Positions 1 through 13,800 of a stretch of DNA of 64,000 bases are shown here, one piece after another. The DNA comes from Neospora caninum Liverpool (lineage: Eukaryota > Apicomplexa > Conoidasida > Eucoccidiorida > Sarcocystidae), in contig NC_018391.1 of the NCBI RefSeq assembly GCF_000208865.1, positions 2,363,014 to 2,427,013 of the forward strand, written 5' to 3'. The translations under genes and the position numbers were made by a program. Each line of letters starts with the position of its first letter. Positions within the stretch are counted from its first letter, which is position 1. The notes below the pieces were generated by a model, which was not told the DNA's origin, did no database searches, and saw only the letters and a list, made by a program, of their open reading frames with translations.

Positions 1-195
1 CACGCCTTGGCCCGACTTGACTGCACTTTTCACCCTGCTTGTGGATAGCACGGGTTACATAACAAACAGTAAGGCATCACCATCGTACTCTCCCAACGAC
101 ACTGGGACAAAACAACCACATTTCTCAAGGCGTTCGCAGAGTCCTCAGCGGCACAGCTCCTTTCTGATCTGCTAGCTACAATCATCGCCACCAAA

Positions 196-3100
196 ATGCG
201 GTTCCCTCTTGCTATTTACACCCGTTTCCTTCGACGACCAGAAGCTGCTGAACGGTTCATTTATAAAAAAAGTGCGGGGTGATAGGCCGACCATGCTTGG
301 CAATGGGAGCCTTGTAGAGCCAGTCTCGACAACTTTGTCGCCTTGCATACCAATGAGCTTTTCAGCTTTTCACCGGCACAAACGCCCTGGTGACGGGTGT
401 AACTTGTCTTCGTAAGGAGCTTTGATGGATTCCTCCTACCTCTGTCCTACGTGGTAGCTGTGGGTATCGTTGAATCAGCCATAACGCTCAAAGTCTCCAA
501 GAAGCTGTTGAGCGGTAAAATGCGTAAACTGTTCCTGCATAGGCCGCAAGATGGCATGCCCACTGACTCACCTAGTCCATGCGCCTTCCGCTCGCACTGT
601 TCAGTCATTTATCAGGCACTCATGTGTATTATCAGGCAGTCTGGAACTGGCTTTCAAACGCCGTGGACTTAACATCGATGAACGGAAACGAGAGCTTCTG
701 TTTTATCGGTTAGACAGGTGAGCGCCGCTGACCACCGAGAGCCAGCACCACGAGGGACACGAAAGCCCGATGCCACCGTAGAATATCCGTCTTGTGCTGT
801 GAACCTGTGATTTGTGCAGAGACGGAGACGGGCTCGCGACGTACGAGGATTTCCGCGGCATGTTTTTTCTCCCACATCTCTGCGGCTTTTTGGATGTCAA
901 CACTGGTCTGGCACACAGCCCCAGCAAGCCCATCGGCCAGCTCGTGTCTTCCTTACCACCACAGTGCGGCGGCAAGACATCGAAGTGAGCCACCTCACCT
1001 TCCGCTGCTGTGAGGAATTGGGTCACAAACGAGGAGCAAAATATATGGAGTGATTGGGTGTAGAACCTTACCTTGGCAACTGTCCAACTGCAAGCCCAGT
1101 CCTCTCACGACGGTTCAGATGAGAAAGTGTTTAGAGCAAAAAGTAAAGCATAAAAGTGTTTTCTCAGGTGGAACACTGCCTCTCGAGTGACAATATGGAA
1201 GAACGGAATGGACACAAGTTGTTCCACGACTCCCCTGCGCCTCGACGGCTGAAGTCTTGGAACTAAGCAGATGAGCGAAATACGCGTTAAGGATCCGTCA
1301 GCTCTGTGTAGTATCCGCGTGTGGTAGGAGAGAGTGGCGTACCAGAAAAACAGCATTTTCCACACAACGTCCGTGCATTTCGTGTGATCGCACTACCACT
1401 TAATTGTCTTCCAAACCCACAGTAGGAGGGCGTATTTTTGAGTATGCGGGAGCGTTTCAGAAATGAAAGGGAAATCACCACAGCACTTTGAAGACGTGTC
1501 ATCTTGTTTCACCGTTCACATCACCAAGTTTATGAGGGCGTGGAGCGGTCCCTCCTTTGCACCTAGTGTCGTTCAAGCAGCCTCCAGAGATCTTCCATGT
1601 GCATGCTTCTGTCGCCAACTAAGAAACATGAAGACGGGCACGCACCACACCTGTATGCCGGCAGCCTCGTCCGAAACTGGGTGCTGGGCCAGGTGCGAAG
1701 GAACCCACAGCACCGCACAGGAGAAGTATGTGCACGGAAAGGTTGATCGAAGCAGTATGCGTCGGCGTCGACTTAAACGACAGGTACGCTTGCATAGGGT
1801 GAAGTCGAAGATATCAATCTCTAACGGTACAATGTTGCGAAGCTAGTCAACATCAAAGAACCCGAGGTCGCCTATTTGGCCAGCACATGAGGCTGCAAAG
1901 TTCTCATTGAGCCTCAGGTGGCCAACGAGATTACCCACCGGAACTTCCACAATTAAGCTGTGCTCCCTTCTCTAGTGTTAACCGCTGTCAGTCGAGATAT
2001 TGGAGCGTCGCTGCTGCCAGAGCAACGAAGGATATCTCATTCAACCTCAGGACATGCAAGTCAGCAGCAGGGTGCCAGAACGCATTTGGCCCATAGTATG
2101 TGTTGATCGTCGCCCTGTAACTCGATGGCGTCGCGAGAGTGGGGCTCGCACACAGCAGTTGCTTGGTTCTTCATCCTGAACATTTTGCATTTGAGGTGCT
2201 GCCAAAAAGGTTGGATCAACCGAGGCACCGGTTGGAGCCAGGACTGCCAAAGAACACAGTTGACCGGTCATGTATGCTGTCCCAGTGCGGCACTACCTCG
2301 ACTACAGCCGTTATTAAACTGTATGTCGTACCACCTCGGCCACGTATCTGTGTGCCTCGGCAGCGTAGCGCCTTGACTGCCTGTGTTTCCCAAGAGAGGG
2401 TCTCCAGCCAGCACGAGACCAAGGTGCCCCGATGCAGGAGTGCTGGTCCTACCCTGCACGTAAGCCCAAAAACCGCATGGAGAGAGGCGCGATACCAGGC
2501 TGGAGCGGGCGAAACAGCAGTGACATCTACAAAGAGTACTATGGATCCAGCACGAGAGAGCCGAGGCCACGAACTCTACCCACGACTTGTAACAGAGCCG
2601 TGCGTGACGCAAACCGCCACATGTCCGCGCTCTGTTAGCGCTTTGATCGCCCGGATTCGACGCCACGAGGAATTAAGGAGGTTGCTGGAAAATTGTAAAA
2701 ACATGCTGGCGAGAAGGTAACCGAGATGCATCAAGCGTACACGCTACCCTCGAGAACACAGGACAAAGCCAGACATCATGCACCTCCTTAGGTGCTTTGC
2801 CTGTCATGGATCCAACACAGAAGCAACAGGTTGTCTGGTGGTAGGAACGCATCTTTCACAATTTTGACTGAAAGATATGGTTCCATTCCTTGTTTCCTCA
2901 CAGACAAGATTTCAATCTTCTCGAGTTTTGGCGTCTGTTTGATCCGACCCGCCGCGGCTTCACGACGGACCTAGAAATTAGTGAAGCCATGAGACGCATT
3001 GGCTTTTCTCCTGAAGCAGCTGAGGTTAACGCTTTCGTCAGGCGGCATTCATTATTGAAAAACGGACAGTGAGCATTCAAAGCTCTTCAGCGTATGTTCT

Positions 3101-4843
3101 CTGAACGTCATTTTAAACGGCTGTAGTCGAGGGGTAACGGAAGGTTACGACGCAAGCACAGGAGCCCATTGCCGCACCTCCCCGTGTGCCATGACACTTG
3201 GGTTTTGCAAATTAAAGTGGCTCGGTGCTGGGGACACTCTTCTTTCTTATTTAACTTCTGGCAACTCTTTATCGTCGTCAAATAGGACGGTTCCCTGGCG
3301 TTCGTTGGCATTCTCTGTGGGGGTAGTGACTTCCGGTGTTGGCCGACAGGCAGTGCTGCGGTTGTCACAGTCGGCTAGAAGTCGCATGCCACATTCATGC
3401 TAGGACGTTGGGGGAAGAAGCGGAGTTTCTCAATTCAATGGTCGCCAGAGAGCCTTCATAGTTTCTCAGCCACCAACAACTGTGCACGTCTTCCAGTCCT
3501 CACAAAAGTGGCCTTTTCCCGACAACAATTTGTCCCTAAAACCTCAGGCTTCGGTACAGCGATTTTACTAGTGCCTTCATGCCCGAAGACAGACACAATG
3601 CAGAAAGTTTGTTGAATCGTCAGTCGACATATCGTGGAGGTTTCCCCGCTCCTCATCTCTTCTTTTCCAAGGAAACTCGGTCGTTGGTAACCAAAACGCT
3701 ACGAGCGGCTGTCCAGGTCAGTTTCACGCAAAGATCTGGTGACTTGCGCTTTTGCCACACCGGCCATCAGATCCATCATTGAAAGGCCCATGGCCTGCGT
3801 TTACACACTCGCATATTTCTGGTAGAATATCTGGAGGGTGTGTAGAAGGTAGTGAATCTTTCTTATTCATGCGGAGAGTGTTAGGCACTCGCATTTCCGC
3901 TACCGAACCGTCTCATCGCAAGCAATGGTTGGGTTTCCTTTCTGTTTGTAGTAACGACTCTAGCAACTTCAGGTACTCCTGTGGGTATGCGGAGTAATTA
4001 AAGCTCGCTCCACAGGAGCTGATTCTCTCAATCGTATCGTTTGCGGATTGAGCAGGTTGAACTAGACGCCCAGCGGCTTCACTGCGACTATGCCAACAGT
4101 AGCCCCTTCGCCTTGATGCAGCTCATGGACATGTAAGCGCCAGCGTGCCAAGGACCACGCCATAGCCACTAACACCTCTTCTGGCGGAGGTGCAGGACAC
4201 CGTGGTAGGCGCCACAGGAAATCATGCATGGTCGGTACAGTCTCCGGTGGTATCTCCCGACGAAATGGTTCAAGCCTGCAGCCAACAAGAGCAATTGGCG
4301 TCAGCTTAGATAGGTAGCAGGATCACCCGTCTCTGTCATCCACAGAATTCATTGTGAACACGTTTCTGTAAGAAATCTGCAGGTGTGTCACCACCCACTA
4401 GTGGTCACTGCATTAGTAGGAAAAAGATGGTAAGGCTCAGATTTGAAATCCATTTTTCGATTAACAGTTATCTCCCCTAGAGGCCGCAAACATGTCCTTA
4501 ACAAAACGCTCGTGAAGAAAACCCATGATCGTGCCGTTGCGCTTCGTTCGCGTCTCCGTTATCGCTCAACCCGTACGCTGCACGACTCTCAGCAGACGTG
4601 TCATTTTGCTCTGTTTCCCGTCGCAGCGACAGGAGCGGGTGGCTGTCTATTCACGAGTGCCGAAATGCACTGCGCGCATGTGGCGCCACGCCGAGGGAAG
4701 CCGAGAAATTCCTTCGAATGGTCTGTAACTCGAAGTCTTGCTGCCAGCGGATAAACTACTTAACCATTTTCGGGACGCGAGATTCTGCATTTCCAGCAGC
4801 GACCGCCGAGGGAATGACATCTCCCATGACGTATATGCTTTGA
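196..4843 (+). CDS. Multi-EF-hand calcium-binding protein, 8 exons (about 343 aa)
   Basis: Model: 196-278, 640-717, 820-984, 2639-2716, 2904-3068, 3548-3716, 4056-4132, 4627-4843. Summed length is 1032 nt and every junction keeps frame. The ATG at 196 sits in a good context (GCCACCAAAATG). A canonical EF loop, DRDGDGLATYED, is created across the 717/820 junction. A second helix-loop-helix (LFDPTRRGFTTDLE) is in exon 5 with a poorly liganding loop. A third (LLKNGQLRYSDF) spans 3068/3548, and a fourth (MDIDRSGWLSIHE) spans 4132/4627. The rebuilt loops are the main evidence for the splices. The layout (paired EF hands, then a helix ending in MPEDRHNAESLLNRQ, then E/R-rich linkers) recalls EF-hand proteins common in ciliates and other alveolates; that comparison is from memory. 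Role: calcium binding, partner unknown. Weak points are the 5' exon end (271 or 278), the GTCAGT donor at 3717 and the exact C terminus. Upstream exons left of the window are possible. Confidence 0.72.
985..2638 (+). other. Long intron of the EF-hand gene (1.65 kb)
   Basis: The donor is GTGAGC at 985 and the acceptor is a pyrimidine-rich CTCTGTTAG ending at 2638. Both are phase 2, so the codons flanking the intron join in frame. The open stretches inside it (for example 1463-1846 and 2118-2638) show no recognisable domain. A further in-frame exon inside it cannot be excluded; a candidate ends at 1782 before GTACGC. Confidence 0.45.
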
Positions 4844-7819
4844 TATATGTTGATGAAGGACGAGCCTGCCAACACCTCCCAGTTCCGTATATGGACAGCC
4901 AGATCGTTGTTGTGTATTCAGACTTGTGTGTGACGTTCAGCGCTACCAAACGCCTTGGTAACTTCGACACAAAGATTTCACTAATGGCCCGCTCCAACAG
5001 AGCACGATTTTCCCTCCAGAGTCCCCCTTCGAATAGTTTTAGGTCGTCGATCGTGTGCTGCCTCAACCCTTAAACGCATTGACCATTCTGTTGCCACAAA
5101 GGAAGCACATTTCGCTTAAATGCAGCAACGAACTTGGTCCTGATTTGCTTCCTTTAATAACCATGTCAATTATGCCTTGTCCGGATGAAAATGCATGCCT
5201 CTTGTTACACCGTAACTCTTGGAAGAGGGGACAACTTAAAGCTCTTGCATGAGCACTGGAGAACAAATAGCTGCCGTGTTGTGTCTGTTCTCATACGCCC
5301 ACCCACGTGCTGTAGCTGGATGCCACCCGATGGAATACGGGTACTACCTTCGAGGGGATTACACACTTTTGTGAGTGCATATAACTATCTGAACCGCTTC
5401 TACGTTCAGATTCTGATGCTACCTTTTGAACAGTGGACATTCTCATAAGGTTTTGAAGCGGCAAAAGAGGTCCGCATACGAAGCTTCACAATGTTCCGGA
5501 GTGGTCAACGTGTTCACGGGTAATGTAACTGATTGGGGGACACGAAGAAATAAAGGATATGCCCGTGACAGATTTCATTCTTCCACTTTAAAAAAAACAT
5601 TCTGCAGAGCAACTGAAAACGAATATGAAGGGGAAAGAAACACTTTTTCTACCTAGTGAATTTCGCACACAGTACTTTTTTCGACACTGTGGGTACTGGT
5701 GTCACTGCTGTACCATGCGCGCCCCGGGGGGGCATAGGTTAGTCGTTATTTGAATGCGCGTTGAGTCCGACTGCTACAGTCTCGCGACATGAGTGACTTC
5801 TGCGCCACAATTACGGATTCGCCACCAGTTTGCACCTTTGGCGTCGCCATGATGCATCCCTCGTAATGATAAGCCGCCGACTCACCGTAAACAATATCAA
5901 TGAGGTTGTGGCTTTCTGCCCATCGCTGTCTTGTGAATTTTCGGTGAGGGCCTCGCCGCCAGGTTTGGCTCTAATGCAGACTAAAGCATCCGTATGGAAG
6001 CGCCTTTTTCCAATCCCCATGTTCTTCGAATATTTGTTGTAGAAATATACTGGAGGAACCCTGTTGTTGGCAAGAGGAACACAGGAGCTGTGTCGAAGTG
6101 AGTTGGTTGTCATTCGACGCGACTTAGTACCACTGGCCGACGGTGTCGTGTCACGAAGGAGTGCACGGACAGCGTAAGGGAGATCTCACAGAACGATGCG
6201 TTGGTTCACCACGGCAATGAGATCTGAAGGTCTTGATAGAAACTTCTCTAAGACAGCAAATGCAGACTCGAACCAAAGCGTTTTCGGTCTTAGCAACTTG
6301 AGCGCCCCCAGAGACACGAGCACTCAACCGACTTTGTCCCGGCCGTGGCTGTATATGAGGCCGGTACAAAGCTTGCGTGAGATGTTGCAGCAAGCGAGGA
6401 AGCCTCTTTTCGATGGAAGCCTCTTTTCGATCATCCGTCAGCTCACCTGTCGATGCTTAGGCTCATCCTGTCATTTTTCAGTGAATTTCTGCGGATTCTT
6501 TGTTTTTTCGGCTGTGTCTAAAGTTCGGCTTCCGAAAAAGCTCAGCCCAGCCATTCGGTCAACTGCTCCCTCACCGTGGTTGGGCAAGCGTAGCAGTCAG
6601 CTACGAGGTTTGTGACCACACAACCGTGGAGCTCCCTCCACACGACGATGCTTGCCCTGTGGATTGCGGTACCTCTTTTTTGTTCTCTGATGTCTCAGCG
6701 TCTCATCGTCTTTTTCCCTTTTGCCGCCTCTCGGGATGACACGTCGCTAATCTCCTAGAGAAAACGCCGGCCCCACATTGGTTAGTTCCAGTTCTCACAT
6801 TTCCGGGAAAAAAGTAGAGCTTGTGATCAACAGAAGTATTCCCTAATCCCATTCTTAGTAAAGCTCAGTTCAGTCTTCCAGCAGAGTCCGCATTTTCCCA
6901 ACTAGAGATGCCGCCCGCGTTTTCTGTCGGTACCTGCAGACATGTAGGCCCCGTGCTCGGGCGTTTTGTCGCATGTCGTGGCAAGCAAACTGCCTTTTGT
7001 GGACAATCCAGTGACCGTCCATAAGATAATAACGAAGTAGAGGGGGTGTCCCCTCTCATTTTGCTGTGAAACTCTCTTTCATTGGCCGAAAGCAGTTGGA
7101 GGGGCCTCTTTAAATCTGGATGGTGTCGACTTTTCTTCCTGCGCCGCGGTCACACGCAGAACTTCTCGAGATAGCTGTATTGCCAGTGTGATCCGACCAC
7201 CGTCCTTTTTTCCATGCTGCACCTACCGAGCAAACGGGGTCAGACTTGGATGTGATCTTCAAAAATCTTCTCTTGCTTCTGCTGTCTCCGTCTGTGCCCG
7301 TGTTAACCTGCAACGGTAAATGTTTGCTCATCCTGGCCTCGTGAGTCACTGAGCGTGTCGGAGGACCGCTTCGTTGCTCACCGGCTGTCACGATTTCTGT
7401 CGTCTCCAAAGCTCGTCGTAGCGGCCGCGTAAATGTTATCCAGTCTTGTATACAATCTTAAGAATCGCGCCTCTAGCCAAATTCCCATACACTTGGCGAA
7501 TGCTTGTGTCCAGGTTTTCTGTGAATCTGTGTCCCTGTGTGGGCCCGAGTACAGCTTACTTGATGCTTCTCTAAGGGGAGGCTCTTGCCGTGTCGAAAAG
7601 AATTTCTCACTTTGAACACGATGCACTGGGCCGTTTATTGCAGAGATACACCTTTTGGGACTTTTGTACACACTGCTCTCTAGCCGTAAAGGATGATCGC
7701 CACTATCGCCACTGTTTTTTGAAATTAACGGTTCGCCTCTTGATCCCACCCGGTCTTGCTGCATCTGGCGTGTGTCCTTCAGCCGTTGAAAAAGGGTAGA
7801 GAATCAGCGGCACCCTTCA
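4844..7819. other. Intergenic / untranslated region with no supported gene
   Basis: Three kilobases between the EF-hand stop codon and the ATG at 7820. Frames are broken by frequent stops. The longest plus-strand stretch (6196-6615) has no recognisable motif and no convincing splice partners. A short G-run lies near 5724-5731. It probably holds the 3' UTR of the EF-hand gene and the promoter and 5' UTR of the giant gene, but no specific element could be identified. Confidence 0.5.
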
Positions 7820-10800
7820 ATGGCGTCCACATCACAGCCCCCTGTCGGGCCTCCGTCAAACGAAGTCGAGGCTGTCGCCGACCTAGGGCAGGCAGGCAAT
7901 GTTTCTCATCAACAAGCCGTTGCACATTCGGCCGGATCTGGAATGACTGATGGCAATGAAATACCCACCGGTGTTGTAGAGGTGGGAGGTGCGGAAGGCG
8001 GCGCCATGGTCTTGAGGCGGGCTCGAGTGCGAGTCCAACGCCCTTCTAATTACTTTGCTGCGCCAGCTTCCATGTAAGTTGGTGATGACTCGTTAGACAC
8101 TCAGGCCGGCCGCAGGTGGAATGACATGGCACCATAAGCGATGGTGCCTCAAAACACGACCGTAGATGGAGTCACCGTGTTTCTGAGCGTCTGTTTCGTT
8201 TCAGAGAGGAGCCTCTTTGCATAAATGTCACACTGTGGAGTCACGTACCGATCTCTCTTTCACCGACATCAATGCGTTACGTAATTTGTCCTCAGAAACG
8301 TTACTGCTGTGCGGAGCCGAGCGAATTCTGTAGCACCGAGTGCTGCGAACAGCCCCCGCGTACGTCCCACTGCGCCGTCAGCCCCTCCCAGCGGTGCGTT
8401 CGGTTCCAGCGTGCCTGAGTTTGGCTCGCAAGACTCGATCTCTCCTACTGGCGCGGCAACCTCTGGGGATGGACCTGGAGTGACAGCAGATGCGCAGCCG
8501 CCATCTGCGGGGCAGCAGCTTCACCTTCCGAGACCGGCAGCCTCTGAGCAGATGCGAGCTCAGTTTGCCCACGCGACTGCCTCTATGGAGCGTCGCCTCG
8601 CTTCACGTACACAGTCTCGACAGGCCTCTCGCATGATTTCACGGCGCTTATCTCCCCGTGGCAATTCCCCGAGAACTCATCCATCTGCCGTCGATCCAAT
8701 CCAAAGAAATTTACTGCAAGCGAGCGCTGCGTTGGAACGCACCAAACAGTCCGAGGTTGAAAGCCCAGGTGTGACAAGGAGTGGCTCGGCTGACGTCGCG
8801 AAATCAACAGCCTGCTTACCCGATGATGGGTCGTTTAGTGGCGTTTGCCTCAAGAGAAACCCGCTCGAAGCGTCCGCTTCTGCAGAGGCAGCTGCGGCGC
8901 CTTGCCCGTCGCACAGGCCACCTGGGACAGTCAGCGAATCAGTGACTTCAGGCCCGGGGGAAGGTGGGAGTGCTACGAAACCACTTGTTCCCATTCCTCG
9001 ACGGTCTATTCTTAGGACTGGTGACCAGACGGGAGAAATGCTGCATAGCACAGCTGATGCGTCCGGAAATGCCTTGCTGCCAGTGGCCAGTGAGCGGCGG
9101 GAGAGTGCCGGAAAGAACAAGGTCGACGAGAAACATGCCGAACAGGTGCTTCAGGGAGTGTTGGATTTCCTGAAAGTGGAAGAAGAGCATAGGGCATCTC
9201 GAATTGCCTCCCGCATTGCGTCGCGGGCCATTTCTCGTAATCCCGCGGGCAGATCTGTGGGCAGCCTGAAGGAGCGGACCGACGTAACCCATGCGGCAGC
9301 TGAAGAGCTTCGACGCCGACTAGAGGAGGAGGCGGCAGGCAGTGTCAAGAGTATCCCCAACAAAAGCGCGGTTTTGAAACGGCTTGGAGGAAGCCGACAC
9401 ACGTCAGACGCAGCGGCGGTATCCCGAGGTACAGGTTCAGAGGTGAGCATCATTGGAACTCGACGCGTGGAGGACACTGTAGCTCTGAGTCGCGTGACGA
9501 TCTCCTCACGCGCACCGCTTTGCGACCTCAGACTCACTTGAGGAGCCACAGCTTGCCAGTCACAGCGAGGGAGAGATGCCCTCGTTGAGCTCGTTAGTCT
9601 GCGAAATAAGGCACCACTGTTGCGAAGCGGCAGTGCACTGGACAATTCCTGGGTCGTGGGGATGTGTGGCAGGAACACTCAGGATCTTGTGTTAACTGTC
9701 GAAGCTCATGCACATTCCCTGATCTTTCGGGACAGGGGAGAGATTGATGTTCCGTTTTCTGTTCCCTAGGTCACGAGCGCGGTGCGGCGGGAGCGGACGG
9801 AACTGGACCAAAAGGTGAGCATACTAACGCATACTTCTACACCTGTGACCATGCACATATTTTTGTACGCACAGAGTGTGTTCGATATCCTTGCATTGCT
9901 TTGTGTCCGCGACGATCCCTGTCAAAAATCAAACTGGAGTTGTCAATATGGTAAGCCAAAAAGACAGAGAGACGCGTGCCACGTAACGACAACCTCAGAG
10001 GCTCTCTGAGCACTCGTACATTTCTTTTGCCCGTTTCGAGAGTGCTCATTGACGAATGCTTGAGAATGGACTGCAAGGGAACGACGCGCAGTCAATTCCT
10101 CCGCCTCTGCTTCAGTCGGAAACGTGTCCAGATAAGAGCGAAGCCCGCTTTGGGAGCCGGCTTCTGTTTATTGACTCAATGACGAATTCAGCCGAACCAG
10201 TCATGCGTTCAACTGGTGGCAGTTCTCTTCGGGCGAATTAACTCAGTCGAACTGATATAATGTGGAGGCGAGCAGTCATTCGTGACTTCCACGAGTCGCC
10301 CGCGGTCGCTCCAAAATTTTCGAGAGTTTCTCCTGATACGTGAATCGGGAAAGTCATGATCCCCCTTACTGACACGAAGAGGTGATCGTGGCGGGCACAG
10401 CGGAAATAGTCCAATTGATGCCTTACAAGTTTACCATTCCCCGCCAGTTCTCCGCTTTATTTGGATCCACCCGAGAAGAATAATCATTCTCAACTCCGAG
10501 GCTTCCAGCTGTCCCTTGGCCTCAATTTAACATGCATCGAATGAGCTAACGTGGTCCTCACCACTTACTGCGCCCGAAGACTGTGAACTGGGGTGTGGAC
10601 AGTCCCTTCCAGCATGGTATCTACGAAGTGATCGCCTGTTCGCTGAGATGGTCGATGCCAAAGGTGCTTGACGGTACGGAGGTGGTGTCTCGATCCATGA
10701 TTTCTTGTTAGCCGTATGGCCGCGCAGGTGAAAAAGTGTGTTCCTTGCCAGGGAGAGGCAGGAGGTACAGTAAGGTGGCGCCTGACTCGGGGAGCCTCGT

Positions 10801-13800
10801 GTCTGGTGTGCACACACTGTGTGCTCAGGCTACCTTGCTGCAGGCGGCGTGGAGAGGCTATAGGACTCGGTTGTGGTTTGTGAGTGTTAAACTGACAGCG
10901 ACGTTCGAGAGACAACTGCGGCAAACGTTTGGCGCATCGAAGGCTTTTGGATGGAGAAGTGAATCGTCATCTGAGGCAGACGACCGTCGTGCACGCCTAA
11001 TGTGCTGAGCGTCTTTGTGGGTCATGCTTCGACGCCGCGAGGGGATCTTCTACCACGGAGTTGGTGGGGACGCGTTTGCATTTTGAACGACTTTGGGTTT
11101 CATGCGTCCATTGCGACCTAACGCATGTATTTACTATGTCGTGCAAACATGTGGGAAGAGAAACATCTGGTACGGTGACTCTGTACAGGACCGTTTTTCG
11201 GTGAAATGTGCGGGTACGAGCCGCTCCGCTCTGTTTTCGTCGGTGCGAGGGATTTTTCCGAGGAGGTGCGAGTGATTTGATCGGCTTACGATTTTGAGAC
11301 CGCAAAGACGGCTTGTGGTTTATTTTGCGTCAAGCATATTTTTCGACGGACATCGGGCTATTAAAGACGTTTGCATGATCTCTTATTAATCATCCTTGTT
11401 ATAACCTTTGGAGCTACAGTTCCAAAAGACTGCTGTCTCGTCGACGCTATCCGGGAGAAGAGCAACCTATTTTGCCGCGTGGACGGATGCAGGAGAGGCG
11501 AAGCTGAACGAATTCGCGTGCGGATCATCAGCTTGAGCAGCCATTCATGCTGCGGGATAGAGGGTCACCAGCTTACAGTCAGCAGCCTATTTCGGGATAC
11601 GGATCCCTTCCACCGCAATTTCCTGTTTAAGATCTCTGTCGCTGAAATGGCCTCACCGGGCTCGTACTTGCCCACCCGGCGAAGCCGACGAGGAAGTCGT
11701 CGGATCAATTTCTGAAAGTTGGGTAGAAATCTTCGGTGGTTGCCGGTCTGCCTCAGAGGCTGTCGGCCACGGTCCACGTTTTCGGCATGGAAATCAATAT
11801 TTCGGTTTCAATGGGGAAGAGGATTCCGGCGCGACGAGCTCAACGACTTCACCTCTGATGTATCTGGCGTCTCGTTTCATCGCACACGGATATTCTTCAT
11901 ACGCTGGGTACTGCATGCCAGTTTATTTGGTGCTAAATGTGCGAATCGCTCGGAAAGTTGTGGTTTTGCGTCCACGGTTTGTGTTGAAATCTGCACACCA
12001 GCACACACATACACCACAGTATACCCTGAGTTATTCGCTCCTTCGAGCGGCAACACAAGATAGTTTTATTTCATCGGAATGAGTTGATGAATACGTATGC
12101 GCCAAAAATGGTTGGCATGACGTTTCCATGCAGATTCCCCCCGTTGCGGCAAATCGAACGGCTGGACACGGACGCGACTCCAGAGTAGTGGTTCCGGTCT
12201 CCTGGCGTGATGGTGGTGTAGCCACGGATGGCGGCGCACAGATCGACGTCGAGCAGCGCCCAGCGACATGCTTTGCGTTTCAGTCGGTGGCAGTCCATGG
12301 TGTGTCATACCGCCGAGGTAAGGCCAAACGGGCGCGTCGCCTCTCACGGGTTTGATCTTGGAGCTTGTAGTCGCAAAGTATCGCTGAGCCGTGGCGGCGT
12401 GAGAGACACTCTCCTGGTCTGAAGCCGCTGACTTCGGTGAACGCGACCAGCAGATTTGAGCCTGTAGACCACATAGCGGCAGTTTCCCGAATTTGGCGTC
12501 GTCGAAGTGTGGCGTGTGTCTTCGGTTCTACTGCTGTGAAACACAGCCCTGCACATGCCACCCTCGCGGGTTTTCTGGAGGTACACGTCATTGTCAGTGA
12601 TAACGGGCACTACACGGATCTTGTACCAGAGCCGCGTAGCTCGCGCACGGCCTTGCCACAAGATTCGGAGTATTTTATGCAGGAGTGTATTGCACCAGCG
12701 AAGCGCTGCTACCAGATCCCTCTTTCTGTCGCTTCCTTGAGGGTCAGTGAGACAGAGATGCGAAAGTGAATGCGGCCTGAAGTCACCGGTTCGAGAATGC
12801 TGCCGCCTGGCTCACCAGTGTGTGACTGCACCGATTCAGCCGGATTTGCACAGTCTTAGAAGGCACTGACGGTCGGCCCGTGGGTGGTTTCTCTTTTTGC
12901 CGGTAGGACCCCGCGATCAAAGCCAAACGTCGTCTCCGTCAAGAGGTACGAGCCAGGATTCCATCGCCTCGCGAGTGGAAGAGGCTCGCATGGAGGCTGC
13001 GGCCGCGGAAAGGGGTTCGTCGCGAGTTGCACAAGATGGCGGCTCAATGATCAGACGATTTCTGACGTCTGTGTTTTCGTCGTCATCAGGTAGGATTCAG
13101 CGAACGTCCTCCGCGATGTCAGGATGTGACGAGACACGCAACGCTTTCAGGTACATCGCAGTCGTCTTCCACGATGTTTGTCGTTGAGCTCGCAACGAAA
13201 GAGTGCGTCTAGGTCGTGCCTGACCGCCGCTGAGTTTACCCAAGTGATAGACAGAGCGGTCTAGGGTCCTCGAGGACTCCTGGAGAGGCTCAGTTGCCGC
13301 ACCTCGGTCGCTTCTTTCTATGGATCGGAGAATGTTGTTTCCATCGGGTTTGCTCGCGATGACTGGACCCATTGGTTCTCTGCGGCGGCCGCGCGCGACA
13401 GAATGACAACGATGCCTCTCGTATGTCCCTTTCGTTGCAGACAAGCCTGATCTTCGTGCAGCCTCCTTTCACAGACACTCATTTTCACCAGTAGTTTCCA
13501 CGAGTTCCTCCGGCTCCCTGTCTCCAACGTTCGTTCGCGGCGGTCGGATCCGTTCACGTCGAGGTTCATCGAGAGAACGCCGGTTCGACGAGGACATCAA
13601 GGCTTCTTCAGCGGCTCACACCGGTCGCGCTTTGCCTGGCACCTCTCGGAACATCAGTCACCCGGGCGGCACGGCGGTTAGGCGTCCAGCGCATCTGGAT
13701 TCATACAAGCAACCGCGTCCTCAACGAGCGCTGACGTGTACTCTGGAAATGGGCCGAGTGCCCAGTGTTAGAATTAGATCTTTCGAGCCACAAATTGACA

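Noticed and set aside
6196..6615. 139-codon frame in the left intergenic region
   Set aside because: No family resemblance, no convincing splice partners, and it lies in the likely promoter/UTR interval.
12437..12560. Possible third IQ-like exon (AAVSRIWRRRSVACVF)
   Set aside because: The pattern lacks the Gln and Gly of IQ motifs, no donor gives the required phase, and the exons on either side already join in phase without it.
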